Source: JACCZR01 sp963830065
GTDB taxonomy: Bacteria > Actinomycetota > Thermoleophilia > Solirubrobacterales > Thermoleophilaceae
DNA length: 64,000 bases
Direction of reading: 5' to 3'
Assembly (NCBI GenBank): GCA_963830065.1
Contig: CAWHLA010000006.1
Location: 478,644 to 542,643, forward strand
Shown: positions 25,786 through 34,363 of the stretch, one piece after another
Position numbering within the stretch: the first letter of the stretch is position 1
Layout: each line of letters opens with the position of its first letter
Made by a program: the position numbers and the translations under genes
The notes under the pieces: model-generated
What the model was told of the DNA's origin: nothing
Databases searched by the model: none
What the model saw: the letters and a program-made list of their open reading frames with translations, nothing else

Positions 25786-26635
25786 GTGCGGCCTCGAGGT
25801 CCTCTGGCGCGACCATCTCCGCGTCGGGCAGGCACCGCCGCACGAGCCCGGCCAGCGTCTTGCCGGGGCCGGGCTCGATGAAGCGGCGCGCGCCGGCAGC
25901 GCGCAGGGCCAGAAGCGTCTCCCGCCACCGGACCTGGCAGACCAGGGCCTGGGCGAGGCGGTAGGGCACGTCGTCGAAGGGGGCGCGGGTCACGCAGGAG
26001 AAGACGGGGGCACTCCCCTTGCTCAGCGGCGTCTCGGTCAGCGCCTCGCCGAACGCGGGCACGGCTGGACGCATCGCGGGCGAGTGGAAGGCGCCCGCCA
26101 CCGGCAGGCGCTTGCCGCGCAGCCCGGCGGACTCGGCCTCCTGCTCGCCGGCGCGAAGCGCGGCGTCGGAGCCGGAGAGCACCACCTGCTCGGGCGCGTT
26201 GTCGTTCGCCACGGACAGCCCCGAGCGCTGGGCGAGGCAACCCGCTATGTCGCGACCGGTGCGCAGCGCGAGCATCCCGCCCTTGGACCGCTCGGCGGCC
26301 TGGTCGCTCAGCATGCCGCGCAGGGCCACCAGGCGCAGGCCGTCGTCCTCGCTCAGCACGCCGGCGGCGACCAGCGCGGTCAGCTCACCCAGCGAGTGGC
26401 CGGCGAAGAAGGCCGGAACGGGGCGCCCCAGGCGCTCGTAGGCGGCCAGGCCGGCGCAGAAGATGGCGGGCTGGTCGAAGCGGGTGCCCTCGCCCACGCG
26501 GGCGAACGGATCCTCGCCCACCATCTGGTCCACCGCCTCCAGGAGGTCGGGGCGATCGCGCTCGACCTGCTCGCGCATGCCCTCCTCGTGGCTGCCCTGG
26601 CCAGGGAAGACGATTGCTGTGTCGCTCAGCTGCAT
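25778..26635 (-). CDS. fabD: Malonyl-CoA:ACP transacylase
   Basis: Transfers malonyl from CoA to acyl carrier protein. Intact, 285 aa. Signature segments are IVFPGQGSHEEGM at the N-terminus, the nucleophile elbow FAGHSLGELTALVAAG (Ser about 80), the Arg in LRLVALRGMLSDQA, and the catalytic His in PVAGAFHSPAM (about 185). First gene of the leftward fab operon, separated by about 90 bp from the regulator gene upstream. It is the only long gene of the operon, apart from the GDSL gene, without a frameshift. Confidence 0.93.
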   Translation of the reverse strand: MQLSDTAIVFPGQGSHEEGMREQVERDRPDLLEAVDQMVGEDPFARVGEGTRFDQPAIFCAGLAAYERLGRPVPAFFAGHSLGELTALVAAGVLSEDDGLRLVALRGMLSDQAAERSKGGMLALRTGRDIAGCLAQRSGLSVANDNAPEQVVLSGSDAALRAGEQEAESAGLRGKRLPVAGAFHSPAMRPAVPAFGEALTETPLSKGSAPVFSCVTRAPFDDVPYRLAQALVCQVRWRETLLALRAAGARRFIEPGPGKTLAGLVRRCLPDAEMVAPEDLEAARA

Positions 26636-26686
26636 CCCTTTCGTCTACCTGGGAGCAGCGGCCGCGGCGCGCGCTGGGCCGGGAAT

Positions 26687-26703
26687 CCCCCCGGTCAGGG
26701 GGG
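26687..26703 (-). terminator. Hairpin between the kinase-regulator gene and fabD
   Basis: CCCCCC-GGTCA-GGGGGG forms a 6-bp all-GC stem with a 5-nt loop in the 90-bp gap between the end of the regulator gene and the fab operon. There is no T-run, so it may be a factor-dependent terminator or a control hairpin in the fab leader rather than a classical terminator. Confidence 0.4.
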
Positions 26704-26725
26704 TGTACGCCTACGGGTTGGGGGG

Positions 26726-28447
26726 TCAGTCGGTGAGGCCGAGCCGTCCCGCGCGCTGCACGGCCTCGGCCCGGTTGCGCACGTCGAGCTTTTTGTACAG
26801 CGCGCTGGTGTGCTCCTTGATCGTGTGCGGCGACAGGTGCAGTTGCCGGGCGATCTCGCGGTTGGTGGCGCCCGAGGCCATCAGTCCCAGCACCTCGCGC
26901 TCACGCCCGCTCAGCGGGGTGGACGGACCATCAGAGCGGGAGGCGAACACCGTCATGCCCTTGGCCACCATGCGCACCGCCATGGCGACGTCGTCGGCCG
27001 GCCAGTCCTTGGGGACGAACCCCGACGCGCCGGCCGACTTGGCGGCCTGCGGCGAGATCCAGCCGGCGCCGGAGATCAGAAGCACCCGGGTGCGCGGGGA
27101 CTCGCGCCGGATGGTCTCGCACAGCTCCGCGCCCGAGTGCTCGCCCAGGAAGAGATCCACCAGCGCCACGTGCGGGTCGTAGCGGCGCACGAGGTCCAGC
27201 GCCTCGTCCGGCCCGCCCGCCGTCAGGCAGCGCTCCACCCACGACTGCTCGGTCAGCAGCAGGCGAAAGCCCCAGTGGACGACCTCGTGGTCGTCGGCCA
27301 CCAGGACCCGCAGCCGCCGGTCGGGCGTCAGGGAACCGGGAGCATCAGGCGCGTGCGCCATTCCGTCTCCCTTCCTTCCGAACTCGACCACGCCGCCCCG
27401 CTGCAGGGCCTCGAAGGCCGCCAACCGCAATCCCATCCCCGCGCCGGCGGGCGGGCCCGGCTCGGCGCGGGTGACGCCGTCGTTGCGCACCTCGAGGAAA
27501 ACGGTGTCGTCCCGCCTGCGCACATCGACGTGCACCCGGCTCGGAGCGGCGTGCTTGTCGGCGTTTCGAAGCGCCTCGGCCAGTACCGACTGGGCCAGCG
27601 GCTCGAGGTCTTCGGGCAGCGGCTCGCGCATCTCCCACGTCACCTCGATGGGCAGCTCCCCGTAGTGGCGCTCGAGCCGCCCGAGCTCCTGCTCCAGCGT
27701 CGCGCTGGTGCCCTCGGGAGAGGGAGCCAGCGGCCGCGACAGCGCGCTGCGCATCTCGTGCAGGGCAGCGTGTATCTCCTCGGAGCACCGGACGCGCTCC
27801 TCGGGGCCGAGGTCGCTCGACGAGCCGAGCACCAGCGAGATCCCGAACAGCCGCTGCATCACCCGTTCGTGCAGGTCGCGGGCGAGGTCGATCCGCTCGC
27901 CCAGCAGCCGGGCCCGCGCCTGCTGCACGGTGGCGCTGCGCGCGCTGGTGGCCAGCGCCGCGGTCTTGCCGAGCGTCAGCATGGCGTGGCGCTCGGGCTC
28001 GGTCAGCTCGAAGTGCGCGCCGCCGCGGTCGGCGAAGATCACGCCCAGCCAACGACCGCCGGCCGACACCGGCGTGCAGGTGACGCTGCTGACACCGCTG
28101 AGGTGCGCGTAGCGGTCGGGCACCTCGCCCTCCAGCCCGTCGTTCAGCTCGACCACGCGGTCCTCTCCCAGCGCCCGCTGGGCCACCGGCGTCTCCTCGA
28201 GGGTGCCGTAGATCTGGCCCAGCAGCTCGTCGGGAAGGCCGTGGCTGCCTACCGGGACCACGAGCTTGCGGGCGTCGTCGTAGAGCAGCAGTCCCGCGCG
28301 GTTCATCGACGTGAGGCGGCAGACGGCCTCGCAGCAGCGGTCGTAGAAGTCGCGCGAACCGCCGTTGGGGCCGGCCTCGAGGCCGTCGAAGAGCTCCACG
28401 AACACGTCGAGGGCCTCCGCTCCTGTTCCGGGCGCGGTGGCCGTCAA
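26726..28447 (-). CDS. GAF-sensor histidine kinase fused in frame to a LuxR-type response regulator
   Basis: From TTG 28447 (overlapping the upstream stop) the 573-aa frame encodes a GAF-like sensor (about 25-165), a HisKA_3 dimerisation helix with the phosphorylated His in DLARDLHERVMQRL (about 193), and an HATPase domain (EALRNADKHAAPSRV, GAGMGLRLAAF). It then encodes a receiver domain (VLVADDHEVVHWGF, phospho-Asp in VALVDLFLGEHSG) and a LuxR helix-turn-helix (LSGREREVLGLMASGATNREIARQL). The kinase frame could instead end WRTRLMLPVP-stop (27328) after a one-base shift near 27375, with a separate regulator starting at ATG 27361. Native fusion or indel cannot be decided here. Confidence 0.85.
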   Translation of the reverse strand: MTATAPGTGAEALDVFVELFDGLEAGPNGGSRDFYDRCCEAVCRLTSMNRAGLLLYDDARKLVVPVGSHGLPDELLGQIYGTLEETPVAQRALGEDRVVELNDGLEGEVPDRYAHLSGVSSVTCTPVSAGGRWLGVIFADRGGAHFELTEPERHAMLTLGKTAALATSARSATVQQARARLLGERIDLARDLHERVMQRLFGISLVLGSSSDLGPEERVRCSEEIHAALHEMRSALSRPLAPSPEGTSATLEQELGRLERHYGELPIEVTWEMREPLPEDLEPLAQSVLAEALRNADKHAAPSRVHVDVRRRDDTVFLEVRNDGVTRAEPGPPAGAGMGLRLAAFEALQRGGVVEFGRKGDGMAHAPDAPGSLTPDRRLRVLVADDHEVVHWGFRLLLTEQSWVERCLTAGGPDEALDLVRRYDPHVALVDLFLGEHSGAELCETIRRESPRTRVLLISGAGWISPQAAKSAGASGFVPKDWPADDVAMAVRMVAKGMTVFASRSDGPSTPLSGREREVLGLMASGATNREIARQLHLSPHTIKEHTSALYKKLDVRNRAEAVQRAGRLGLTD

Positions 28448-28686
28448 ACAGGGACCGGGGGACCCGTAGGCTGGAGCGCTAGCCGCAGCGCCTGCTCTTC
28501 GGTAAGACCCACATCCCAGGCCCCCTGACAGGCCGGGCAGCGGCAATGAGCCTGCGCCTCCCAATCCCCCGTCTCGAGCTCCCACCTCACGGCGCCGGTC
28601 AGGCAGACCGGGCACGCGAGCGAAGCGGCGACCAGCGGGGGACTGTCGTCCCCGCGGAAAGTCGCCGTCTCCTCACGAACTCGCAT
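28444..28686 (-). CDS. Small zinc-ribbon-like protein
   Basis: Protein of about 80 aa with two Cys pairs, CPVC near 27-30 and CRCPAC near 50-55, spaced like a zinc ribbon, ending DVGLTEEQALRLALQPTG. No family name recognised. The stop overlaps the TTG start of the kinase-regulator gene (TTGA), so they are probably co-translated. It might act as an accessory in that signalling system; this is inferred from position only. Confidence 0.6.
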   Translation of the reverse strand: MRVREETATFRGDDSPPLVAASLACPVCLTGAVRWELETGDWEAQAHCRCPACQGAWDVGLTEEQALRLALQPTGPPVPV

Positions 28687-28740
28687 CAAGGAAGTCTTCC
28701 CATCTACCGAGAGTCGTCACGGGAGTTACGCTCAGGTCGC

Positions 28741-29550
28741 GTGATCAGATGCGCCGGCGTTGAGCTGCACGTGGAGGAGGCGGGCGAGGGCCGCCCGGTC
28801 CTCATGCTGCACGGCTTCCCCGACTCGCACGCGCTGTGGAGAGACCAGATCCAGGCGCTGGCCGCCGCCGGCCACCGGGTGATCGCCCCCGATCTACCGG
28901 GCTACGGCGAGTCCGAGACCCCGGCCGAGCTCGACGCCTACCGGCTCCGGAACGTGGTGAAGGGGCTCGTCGAGCTGCTCGACGAGCTAGGCGTGGAGAG
29001 CACCGCCGTGGTCGGCCACGACTGGGGAGCCGCCACCGCCTGGGGCCTGGCGGCCCTGGAGCCCGATCGGGTCGACCACCTGGCCGCGCTCTCGGTCGGT
29101 CACCCGGCCGTGCCCCGCACGTTCAGGCAGATGCGCGACTTCTGGTACATGCTGCTCTTCCAGTACCCCGAGGCCGAGGAGATCCTGACCAGGGACGACT
29201 GGAAGCTCTTCCGGGCGTGGATGCAGGGGGTGGAGGATGTCGACCGCGCCGTCGAGGAGCTGTCGCGGCCGGGACGCCTGACCGCTGCGCTGAACTGGTA
29301 CCGCGCGAACCACAACATCTACGCCTTCGTCGACGGGGGGCGCGTGCCGCACGTCACGTGTCCCAGCATGGGGATCTGGAGCACGCGTGACTTCGCGTGC
29401 GGCGAGCAGCAGATGATCGACTCGGCCGAGTTCGTCGACGCCCCCTGGCGCTACGAGCGCATCGACGGGGCGAGCCACTGGATCCCAGCCGACGCTCCCC
29501 GCCGGCTGAACGCCCTACTGGTGGAGTTCCTCTCGCACTACCGCTCGTGA
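28741..29550 (+). CDS. Epoxide hydrolase-like alpha/beta hydrolase
   Basis: Alpha/beta hydrolase, 269 aa, of the soluble epoxide hydrolase group. HGFPDSHALW carries the oxyanion HGxP motif, the nucleophile is Asp in VVGHDWGAATAW (about 99), a lid Tyr lies in LNWYRANHN, and the acid and His are in STRDFACGE and ASHWIPAD (His about 251). It would hydrate an epoxide to a diol through an alkyl-enzyme intermediate. GTG 28741 is used; a possible -10-like TTACGCT lies about 15 nt upstream. It runs 13 nt into the convergent LtrA gene. Confidence 0.85.
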   Translation: MIRCAGVELHVEEAGEGRPVLMLHGFPDSHALWRDQIQALAAAGHRVIAPDLPGYGESETPAELDAYRLRNVVKGLVELLDELGVESTAVVGHDWGAATAWGLAALEPDRVDHLAALSVGHPAVPRTFRQMRDFWYMLLFQYPEAEEILTRDDWKLFRAWMQGVEDVDRAVEELSRPGRLTAALNWYRANHNIYAFVDGGRVPHVTCPSMGIWSTRDFACGEQQMIDSAEFVDAPWRYERIDGASHWIPADAPRRLNALLVEFLSHYRS

Positions 29551-30722
29551 GCGAGCTGGTGGCGCATCTTGTCGCGCAGCTCGGCGAAGTGGGTCACCTC
29601 GTAGGCGATCAGCGCGGCGAGGACGACGGCCAGCAGAGCCACGCTCACCACTGACGGGGTCTCGAGAGCGACGGGGATCAGCGCGAGCAGCGCGACCGCG
29701 GCCACCAGCCGCTGCGTGCTGAGGCGGTGGATGCCCCGCCACCGGAAGGCCACGTGGGCAAGCAGGTACAGCGCCGCCCCGCCCATCAGCGCCACCGCCG
29801 GCACCAGCTTGAGCGGATCACCGGTGTGCCCCAGCGTCTTCTTCAACCCCAGGGCCACCAGCACGATGCCGGCGACCATCGGCAGGTGCAGAAACGAGTA
29901 GGAGTCGCGCGCGATCTCGTTCTGCTCGCGCCCCACCTCGGCGTTCGACAGCCGGCGCTCGGCTACCAGCGCCACGACGTCGAAGTACAGCCACCACTGC
30001 GCGGCCGCGACCATCGTCCCGAGTGCCGCCGCCGCCACCACCCCGGCGTCGACCTCGGCCGACGCCCCCGCGCCGATGGCGACGATCGACTCGCCCAGCG
30101 CGATGATGATGATCAGCCCGTGACGCTCGGCGAAGTGCGCGGGCACGAGCTTCCAGCCCTCCGAGCCGAAGAAGTAGGGCCCGGCCATGTCGAGGGTCAG
30201 GGCGAGCGCCCACAGGCCTCCCTGAAGCAGCCCGTCGGTGAACGAGGCGGCCACCAGGATCCCTACGCCGATGGCGGTGCTGACCGCGAGCCCGATCACC
30301 GACGAGCGCAGGCCGGGGTCGTCCTGGCTGGCCACGACGAACAACACGATCTGGCCCACGCGCACCACGCCGTAGGCGCAGGCGAACAGCAGCGCGGTGT
30401 CGTTGAAGGCATCCGGGACGCACAGGGCGGCCACCAGCAGCGCCGCCATGGCCCCGAAGATCGCCAGCCGGACGACGCCCTCCTCGGGGTCGACGACGCT
30501 GGTCAGCCACGAGTACCCGACCCACGACCACCACAGCACGCCCAGGATCAGCAGCCCGCGGGCCACGCCCTCCCAGGTCGGATCGTCGGCCATCAGCGCG
30601 GTGCACTGCGTCAGGGCCAGCACGAAGACGAGGTCGAAGAACAGCTCGAGCGGAGTGACCGTCTCCTTGTCGCGCAGGACCGCGGTCAACCGCGGCGCCC
30701 GCCCCGCTGTCCTCGACTCCAT
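29538..30722 (-). CDS. LtrA family membrane protein
   Basis: Low-temperature-requirement A family protein, 394 aa, about 11-12 membrane helices. The family signature TPLELFFDLVFVLALTQCTALM starts near residue 23, and HGLIIIIALGESIVAIGAGAS near 190 is the second conserved block. The physiological role is unclear. The start follows the stop of the upstream hypothetical gene with one base shared (TGATG), so the two are probably co-expressed. Confidence 0.9.
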   Translation of the reverse strand: MESRTAGRAPRLTAVLRDKETVTPLELFFDLVFVLALTQCTALMADDPTWEGVARGLLILGVLWWSWVGYSWLTSVVDPEEGVVRLAIFGAMAALLVAALCVPDAFNDTALLFACAYGVVRVGQIVLFVVASQDDPGLRSSVIGLAVSTAIGVGILVAASFTDGLLQGGLWALALTLDMAGPYFFGSEGWKLVPAHFAERHGLIIIIALGESIVAIGAGASAEVDAGVVAAAALGTMVAAAQWWLYFDVVALVAERRLSNAEVGREQNEIARDSYSFLHLPMVAGIVLVALGLKKTLGHTGDPLKLVPAVALMGGAALYLLAHVAFRWRGIHRLSTQRLVAAVALLALIPVALETPSVVSVALLAVVLAALIAYEVTHFAELRDKMRHQLAHER

Positions 30723-31117
30723 CAGGGCGCCGGGACCGGCGGGAAGCGCCTGAAGATCCACTCAGGGCCGGCCGGCTCGCGGGTATGCGACTTGCCGCTC
30801 AGGGTCAGGTATTCGCCGGTCTTCATGCTGATCGGGAGATTGCGCTCGATCGGGTAGTACTCGTTGTGCTGCTCGATGAGCAGGTTGACCTCGTTGAAGT
30901 CCCACTGCGCGGCGAGCCGGCGCCAGCGGCGCTCGAACTCGCGGGGATCCCCGGAGCACTCCTCCCGGAGCTGGTCGTAGTGGCGCTGGAGGCGCAGCGT
31001 GTGGCGGCGGAGCTCGGCGTCGATGTCACGCAGCCGCTGCATGAACCGCGGCATGACTGCGCCGCGGATGTACCTCTCGACCGCATCGGGGTTGACCACC
31101 GTGTGGCGCCGGCCCAT
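30722..31117 (-). CDS. Hypothetical protein, helical and charged
   Basis: 131 aa, not recognised. The first 90 residues are rich in Arg, Glu and Gln and predicted helical (MPRFMQRLRDIDAELRRHTL, HYDQLREECSGDPREFERRW). The rest reads FNEVNLLIEQHNEYYPIERN and ends proline-rich. No signal peptide, cysteine cluster or known motif. It starts 11 nt after the Ddn-like gene's stop and ends in the LtrA start, so it is the middle gene of a three-gene leftward unit. Confidence 0.6.
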   Translation of the reverse strand: MGRRHTVVNPDAVERYIRGAVMPRFMQRLRDIDAELRRHTLRLQRHYDQLREECSGDPREFERRWRRLAAQWDFNEVNLLIEQHNEYYPIERNLPISMKTGEYLTLSGKSHTREPAGPEWIFRRFPPVPAP

Positions 31118-31128
31118 CGCGTCTCAGG

Positions 31129-31665
31129 CTAGCCGCGGGGACTGAGCGCCAGCACCGGGATCGCGCGCTCCGTGGCCCTCTCCTCGTACAACCCGTAACC
31201 CGCGTAGAGGCTCTTGGAGAGCTCGAACAGCCGGTCGCGCTCCTCGCCCTCGGTCTCGCGGGCGAAGTAGGGAAGGTCGACCCCCCTCGCCGCCAGCTGC
31301 ACCTCCGGATTGGCCCGGGCGTTCAGGTACCACGCGGGGTGCTTTGCCCGGCCGAAGCTCGACGCGGTGAGGATCACCTCGTCGCCGTGGGTGAAGTAGA
31401 CGAGCGGGACAGTGCGCGGTGTCCCGCTCTTGCGCCCCCTCACCGTCAGCAGCACCAGCGGGAAGAAGGCGGTGCTGGCAAAGCGGCCGCGGGAGAGCTT
31501 GAGCAGGGTGGGATCCACGCGGGAGCCCACCTCGATCCCGAACCAGCGGCCCGCCTTGGTCATGGCCGCCCGGTGGCAGAGCTTCTTGAAGCCCGTCGGC
31601 TGCGCGGTCGGGTCGACGGGCGGGATGCCGGGCACGGTCGTGGAAGATACTGCTGGAGTGGCCAC
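31129..31665 (-). CDS. Deazaflavin (F420)-dependent nitroreductase family protein (Ddn-like)
   Basis: DUF385/Ddn-family split-barrel protein, 178 aa. The conserved core is FFPLVLLTVRGRKSGTPRTVPLVYFTHGDEVIL followed by SSFGRAKHPAWYLNARANPEV, the F420-binding pattern of actinobacterial Ddn-like quinone or nitro reductases. GTG 31665 is the ORF start, but it overlaps the start codon of the divergent gene. GTG 31635 is a plausible alternative. Enzyme class is well supported; the substrate is unknown. Confidence 0.85.
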   Translation of the reverse strand: MATPAVSSTTVPGIPPVDPTAQPTGFKKLCHRAAMTKAGRWFGIEVGSRVDPTLLKLSRGRFASTAFFPLVLLTVRGRKSGTPRTVPLVYFTHGDEVILTASSFGRAKHPAWYLNARANPEVQLAARGVDLPYFARETEGEERDRLFELSKSLYAGYGLYEERATERAIPVLALSPRG

Positions 31666-31978
31666 CGACGAGGACGTTCGCGAGCTGGCCCTCGGCCTCC
31701 CGCAGACGAAGGAGAAGCCCTCCTACGGGACGCCGGGGTTCCGCGTCAAGGACCGCCTGTTCGCCCGGCTGCGGACCGATCCCGACGCGCTGGTGGTGTG
31801 GACCGACGAGAAGGAGCTGCTGCTGGGCGCCGAGCCGGACAAGTTCTTCACAACGCCGCACTACGACGGCCACCCGATGGTGCTGGTGCGCGTACAGGCG
31901 GTGGACCGTCAGGAGCTCCTCGAGCTCCTGACCGACTCGTATCGGATGAGGGGCGGTACGGTGCCCGGCGATGGTTGA
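31658..31978 (+). CDS. MmcQ/YjbR family protein
   Basis: Small DNA-binding-fold protein of the MmcQ/YjbR (DUF419) family, 106 aa. It starts VATDEDVRELALGLPQTKEK, with PSYGTPGFRVKDRLFARL, VVWTDEKELLLGAEPDKFF and HPMVLVRVQAVDRQELLELL matching the family. Function unknown. Its GTG start lies in the palindrome GTGGCCAC shared with the divergent Ddn-like gene. Its stop overlaps the next gene by 8 nt. Confidence 0.82.
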   Translation: MATDEDVRELALGLPQTKEKPSYGTPGFRVKDRLFARLRTDPDALVVWTDEKELLLGAEPDKFFTTPHYDGHPMVLVRVQAVDRQELLELLTDSYRMRGGTVPGDG

Positions 31979-33203
31979 GCGCGAGTTCGACGTGGTGGTC
32001 TTCGGGGCCACCAGCGTGACCGGCCGGCGGGTGTGCGCATACCTGGCCGAGCGCGGGGCCAACTGGGCGGGCGCGGCACGCGATGCCGGCAAGGCCGAGA
32101 GGGTGCTGGCCGAGTGCGACGTCACCGCGCCCGAGACCATCACCGCCGACGTGAGCGACGAGGCGTCCCTGGAGGCGATGGCCTCGCGGACGAGCGTGGT
32201 CCTGAACCTCGTGGGGCCCTACACGCACTACGGCAAGCCGGTGATCGGCGCGTGCGTGGCCGGCGGCGCGCACTACATGGACCTCACGGGCGAGATCCCG
32301 TTCGTTCGCCACACGATCGACGAGTTCGACTCCCCGGCCGCCGAGGCCGGGGTGAAGGTGGTCCAGGTGAGCGGCTTCGAGGCCCTGCCCGCCGACCTCG
32401 GCGTGCTGCTTGCGGCGGAGGCCGCGCACGAGCGTCACGGCGAGCCGCTCGACGCGGCCGACCTCGAGCTGGAGGTAGATGGGCTGCCGTCGTGGCCGCC
32501 GAGGCCCTCAGACCTGATGTCCGGCGGGACGCTGCAGAGCATGGCCGCGATCGCGGCCGGCGACGACGAGTACGACTTCAAGGACCCGGGCGTGCTGGTG
32601 ACCGACCCTCGGGCGGCGGACATCGTGCGCGAGAAGAGCCCGATCTCCGTCGCGCCCCGCAGCGGCGTGACCGGCGCCCCGCTGGCGCCCATGCAGCCCG
32701 CCGCCTTCATCAATCCGGCCGTCGTCCACCGGTCCACCGCGCTGCGGGGCGACCCGCCGCTGCGCTACCGCGAGGGCGTCCGGATGCCCGGGCCGGCGCC
32801 GCTGGCCTGGGCCGGCGCCGGCGCGGTCTCGGGCAGCCAGCTGGCGATCGCGGGCGTCGGCTCTGCGCCGGCCGGCCTGCGGAAGCGGCTGGCCGACGGC
32901 ATGTCGTCGGTGCTTCCCTCGTCGGGATTCGGCCCTGCCGCGGACCGCTTGGAGGGGTGGGAGTGGAGCATGACCGTGACCGGCCGGACGGCCTCGGGAC
33001 GCGAGATCGTGGTGGAGATCGACGGCGCCGGGCACCCCGGCTACCTGGCCACCGCGAAGATGCTCGGCGAGGCCGGCCTGCTGTTGGCCGAGCCTGGCGC
33101 GACCCCGGACCGCGCGGGCTGCGTGACACCCGCCGCGGCGCTGGGCTCAGGGCAGATCGAGCGCTTTCAGCACGCCCGCCTGGGCTTCACCCTCCTGCCC
33201 TGA
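31971..33203 (+). CDS. Saccharopine dehydrogenase-like / trans-acting enoyl reductase family
   Basis: NAD(P)-binding reductase, 410 aa, of the saccharopine dehydrogenase-like family that includes mycobacterial trans-acting enoyl reductases. The Rossmann motif is VVVFGATSVTGRRVCAYLAE (about 8-27). VVLNLVGPYTHYGKPVIGAC and AGGAHYMDLTGEIPFVR are family blocks, and SGFEALPADLGVLLAAEAA follows. Likely acts on a lipid or polyketide chain; this is inferred. It overlaps the MmcQ-like gene and is followed 2 nt later by the second AlkZ-like gene. Confidence 0.82.
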   Translation: MVEREFDVVVFGATSVTGRRVCAYLAERGANWAGAARDAGKAERVLAECDVTAPETITADVSDEASLEAMASRTSVVLNLVGPYTHYGKPVIGACVAGGAHYMDLTGEIPFVRHTIDEFDSPAAEAGVKVVQVSGFEALPADLGVLLAAEAAHERHGEPLDAADLELEVDGLPSWPPRPSDLMSGGTLQSMAAIAAGDDEYDFKDPGVLVTDPRAADIVREKSPISVAPRSGVTGAPLAPMQPAAFINPAVVHRSTALRGDPPLRYREGVRMPGPAPLAWAGAGAVSGSQLAIAGVGSAPAGLRKRLADGMSSVLPSSGFGPAADRLEGWEWSMTVTGRTASGREIVVEIDGAGHPGYLATAKMLGEAGLLLAEPGATPDRAGCVTPAAALGSGQIERFQHARLGFTLLP

Positions 33204-33205
33204 CG

Positions 33206-34291
33206 GTGGCGGCGGAGCGGGTCCTGTCCCTCCGCGAGCTGGGCCGGGCGACGCTCGCCCGCCAGCTGCTTCTCGAGCGGTACTCCCTTCCGGCCGAAGA
33301 GGCGGTGGGCAGGCTCGCCGGCATGCAGGCCCAGGAGCCGGGGCCGCCGTTCATGGGCCTGTGGTCCCGGCTCGAGGACTTCGAGGCCGGCGAGCTGACC
33401 ACGGCGATCGAGGATCGGCGCGTGGTCCGTGCCGCTCTGATGCGCGGCACGCTTCATCTGATGCCGGCGAAGGACTTCGCGCGCCTGCGCTCGGCCATCG
33501 CCCCGGCGGTGGGCGAGGGGATGCTGCGCGTGCTCGGCAAGCGGGCCGAGGGCGTCGATGTGGACGAGCTGGTGGCCGAGGGCCGGTCGCTGTTCGAGGG
33601 GTCGGATGCGCTCAGCGCGAAGGCGATGCGCGACACGCTCGCCGAGCGCCACCCCGAGGCCGACGTGCGGGCGCTGGCCGCGGTGGTGCGCACCCAGCTC
33701 CCGCTCGTCCGCGTACCCGACGGCGGGCGCTGGGGCTTTACGCCGAAGGCTCCGTTCACCGACGCCGAGCGCTGGCTGGGCAAGCCGCTGCGCAAGAGCC
33801 CGGACCGCAAGGATCTGGTGCGCCGGTACCTCGCCGCGTTCGGCCCGGCCAGTGTCAAGGACGCCGAGGCCTGGAGCGGGGTTGCCGGTCTGGCCCCGGC
33901 CTTCGATGATGGGCTGGTGACGCTCGCAGACGAGAACGGCCGGGAACTGTTCGATCTCCCGGACGCGCCCCGTCCGGGCGAGGACGCCGAAGCCCCGGTC
34001 CGCCTGCTGCCCGAGTTCGACAACCTCCTGCTCGCGCACGACGACCGCAGCAGGGTCATAGCCGACCGCCACCGCGAGAACTTGACGTCGAAGAACCTGC
34101 GCGTGCGGGCGACCGTGCTGGTGGACGGCAGCGTGGCAGCCTTCTGGAGGACGGAGAAGAAGGCGACCGTGGTGGTCGAGCCGCTGCGAAAGCTCAAGGC
34201 CGCCGAACGGCGAGACATCGAGGGGGAGGCCATCGGCTTGGCGCGATTCGCCGAGCCGAAGGCGAAGAAGCACCTGGTGCGCTTCGAATGA
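33206..34291 (+). CDS. AlkZ-like winged-helix DNA-binding protein, second copy
   Basis: Paralogue of the protein at 18366, 361 aa. The glycosylase-type Q-x-Q motif is RLAGMQAQEPGPPFMGLW near 35-45. The shared blocks are LMRGTLHLMPAKDFARL, LVRRYLAAFGPASVKDAEAW and RLLPEFDNLLLAHDDRSRVI. GTG 33206 lies 2 nt after the reductase stop. Like the first copy it ends a short run of metabolic genes. It could act in repair of DNA alkylated by reactive metabolites; that is inference from the family. Confidence 0.82.
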   Translation: MAAERVLSLRELGRATLARQLLLERYSLPAEEAVGRLAGMQAQEPGPPFMGLWSRLEDFEAGELTTAIEDRRVVRAALMRGTLHLMPAKDFARLRSAIAPAVGEGMLRVLGKRAEGVDVDELVAEGRSLFEGSDALSAKAMRDTLAERHPEADVRALAAVVRTQLPLVRVPDGGRWGFTPKAPFTDAERWLGKPLRKSPDRKDLVRRYLAAFGPASVKDAEAWSGVAGLAPAFDDGLVTLADENGRELFDLPDAPRPGEDAEAPVRLLPEFDNLLLAHDDRSRVIADRHRENLTSKNLRVRATVLVDGSVAAFWRTEKKATVVVEPLRKLKAAERRDIEGEAIGLARFAEPKAKKHLVRFE

Positions 34292-34363
34292 CGACGCTGC
34301 TCGCCCAGGCCCACGGAGGACGAGGACTTCTAGCGCTTTTGTGACGTACGTCTCTCACGGGAC

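Noticed and set aside
25514..28528. 1004-aa plus-strand open frame opposite fabD and the kinase-regulator
   Set aside because: Antisense to fabD and the signalling gene, both of which have complete motifs.
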